Shown here piece by piece: positions 36,227 to 36,381 of a stretch of 36,381 nt of DNA (position 1 is the first letter of the stretch; each line of letters begins with the position of its first letter). The translations under genes and the position numbers were made by a program. Below the pieces are notes generated by a model. It did not search any database and was not told the origin of the DNA. It was given only the letters and a program-made list of their open reading frames with translations. The DNA lies in NCBI GenBank assembly GCA_013334525.1, contig JAAXXK010000011.1:1-36381 (forward strand). The letters run 5' to 3'. The stretch is from Chlorobiaceae bacterium. GTDB lineage: Bacteria; Bacteroidota; Chlorobiia; Chlorobiales; Chlorobiaceae.

Positions 36227-36381
36227 AGGCTGTCTCGAAATACTCCTTCATCCGGCTGTATATCTCCTTCTTTTCGATCAGCCCGGCAATCATGCCGAGC
36301 ACCGATGCGGCTCCGGACGCGAAGAAAATTGGCCGGGCGGAGATGTTGTTCGTGTAGTAGATGGCCGGAATGCCCAGTTCC
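36225..36381 (-). CDS. bchY: Chlorophyllide a reductase subunit Y, C-terminal end (partial)
   Basis: The right edge cuts this gene. The visible last 51 residues include LGIPAIYYTNNISARP and FFASGAASVLGMIAGLIEKK, and end RMKEYFETA. The YYTN-ISARP stretch followed by a Gly/Ala-rich helix and a short charged tail fits the end of BchY. BchY is the nitrogenase-like subunit that, with BchX and BchZ, reduces chlorophyllide a on the way to bacteriochlorophyll a. The identification is from memory of a short segment, so another member of the nitrogenase-like reductase family is possible. It supports a phototrophic host. Confidence 0.65.
   Translation of the reverse strand, partial: ELGIPAIYYTNNISARPIFFASGAASVLGMIAGLIEKKEIYSRMKEYFETA

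Overview
The window looks like chromosomal DNA from a green sulfur bacterium (Chlorobiaceae, perhaps Chlorobaculum, Chlorobium or Prosthecochloris). The reasons are a short 299-residue primary sigma factor of the Bacteroidota/Chlorobiota type, a BshC thiol-biosynthesis enzyme, an alternative GlmU-like hexapeptide protein, a CcsA/ResB (system II) cytochrome c maturation pair, ThyX in place of ThyA, and, cut by the right edge, the 3' end of what reads as bchY (chlorophyllide a reductase). The genus is inference. Many genes lack an obvious Shine-Dalgarno sequence, so several starts rest on family alignment.

Left end (1-7500): accessory-looking DNA downstream of rpoD. Two genes form a probable radical-SAM RiPP pair: a short exported precursor with two KKCAGM motifs and an SbtM-like SPASM maturase. 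Next comes a 1528-residue autotransporter built of repeated modules. Two decayed copies of the 3' end of rpoD lie in direct orientation, one past the RiPP pair and one between the pair and the autotransporter, while intact rpoD lies beyond the autotransporter. The layout suggests two cargo segments added in tandem at the rpoD 3' end.

Core block (7501-19401): rpoD, valS and clpP on the minus strand; then thyX (+), accD (-), a patatin-POTRA-barrel outer-membrane protein (+), surE (+) and bshC (+).

19402-22597: a long inverted array of 9-bp units separates bshC from a minus-strand cluster (helix-turn-helix regulator, ResB-like, CcsA) for cytochrome c maturation. A membrane-anchored CxxCH haem-binding protein is divergent from it.

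22650-26745: a tightly packed five-gene minus-strand run: LMW tyrosine phosphatase, diacylglycerol/lipid kinase, GlmU-like hexapeptide protein, TrpG/PabA amidotransferase and a LOG-family nucleotide hydrolase.

26924-29799: two tandem paralogous regulators of unfamiliar design (Cys-containing N-terminus, STAS-like alpha/beta region, coiled coil, LuxR-type helix-turn-helix). With the RiPP pair, they are the best candidates for an undescribed system.

29963-36381: aldehyde dehydrogenase, rsgA and recG on the minus strand; rpmE and frr on the plus strand; then about 600 bp of gene-free DNA with duplicated palindromic repeats up to the bchY stop codon. No tRNA, rRNA, CRISPR array, transposase or integrase was recognised.
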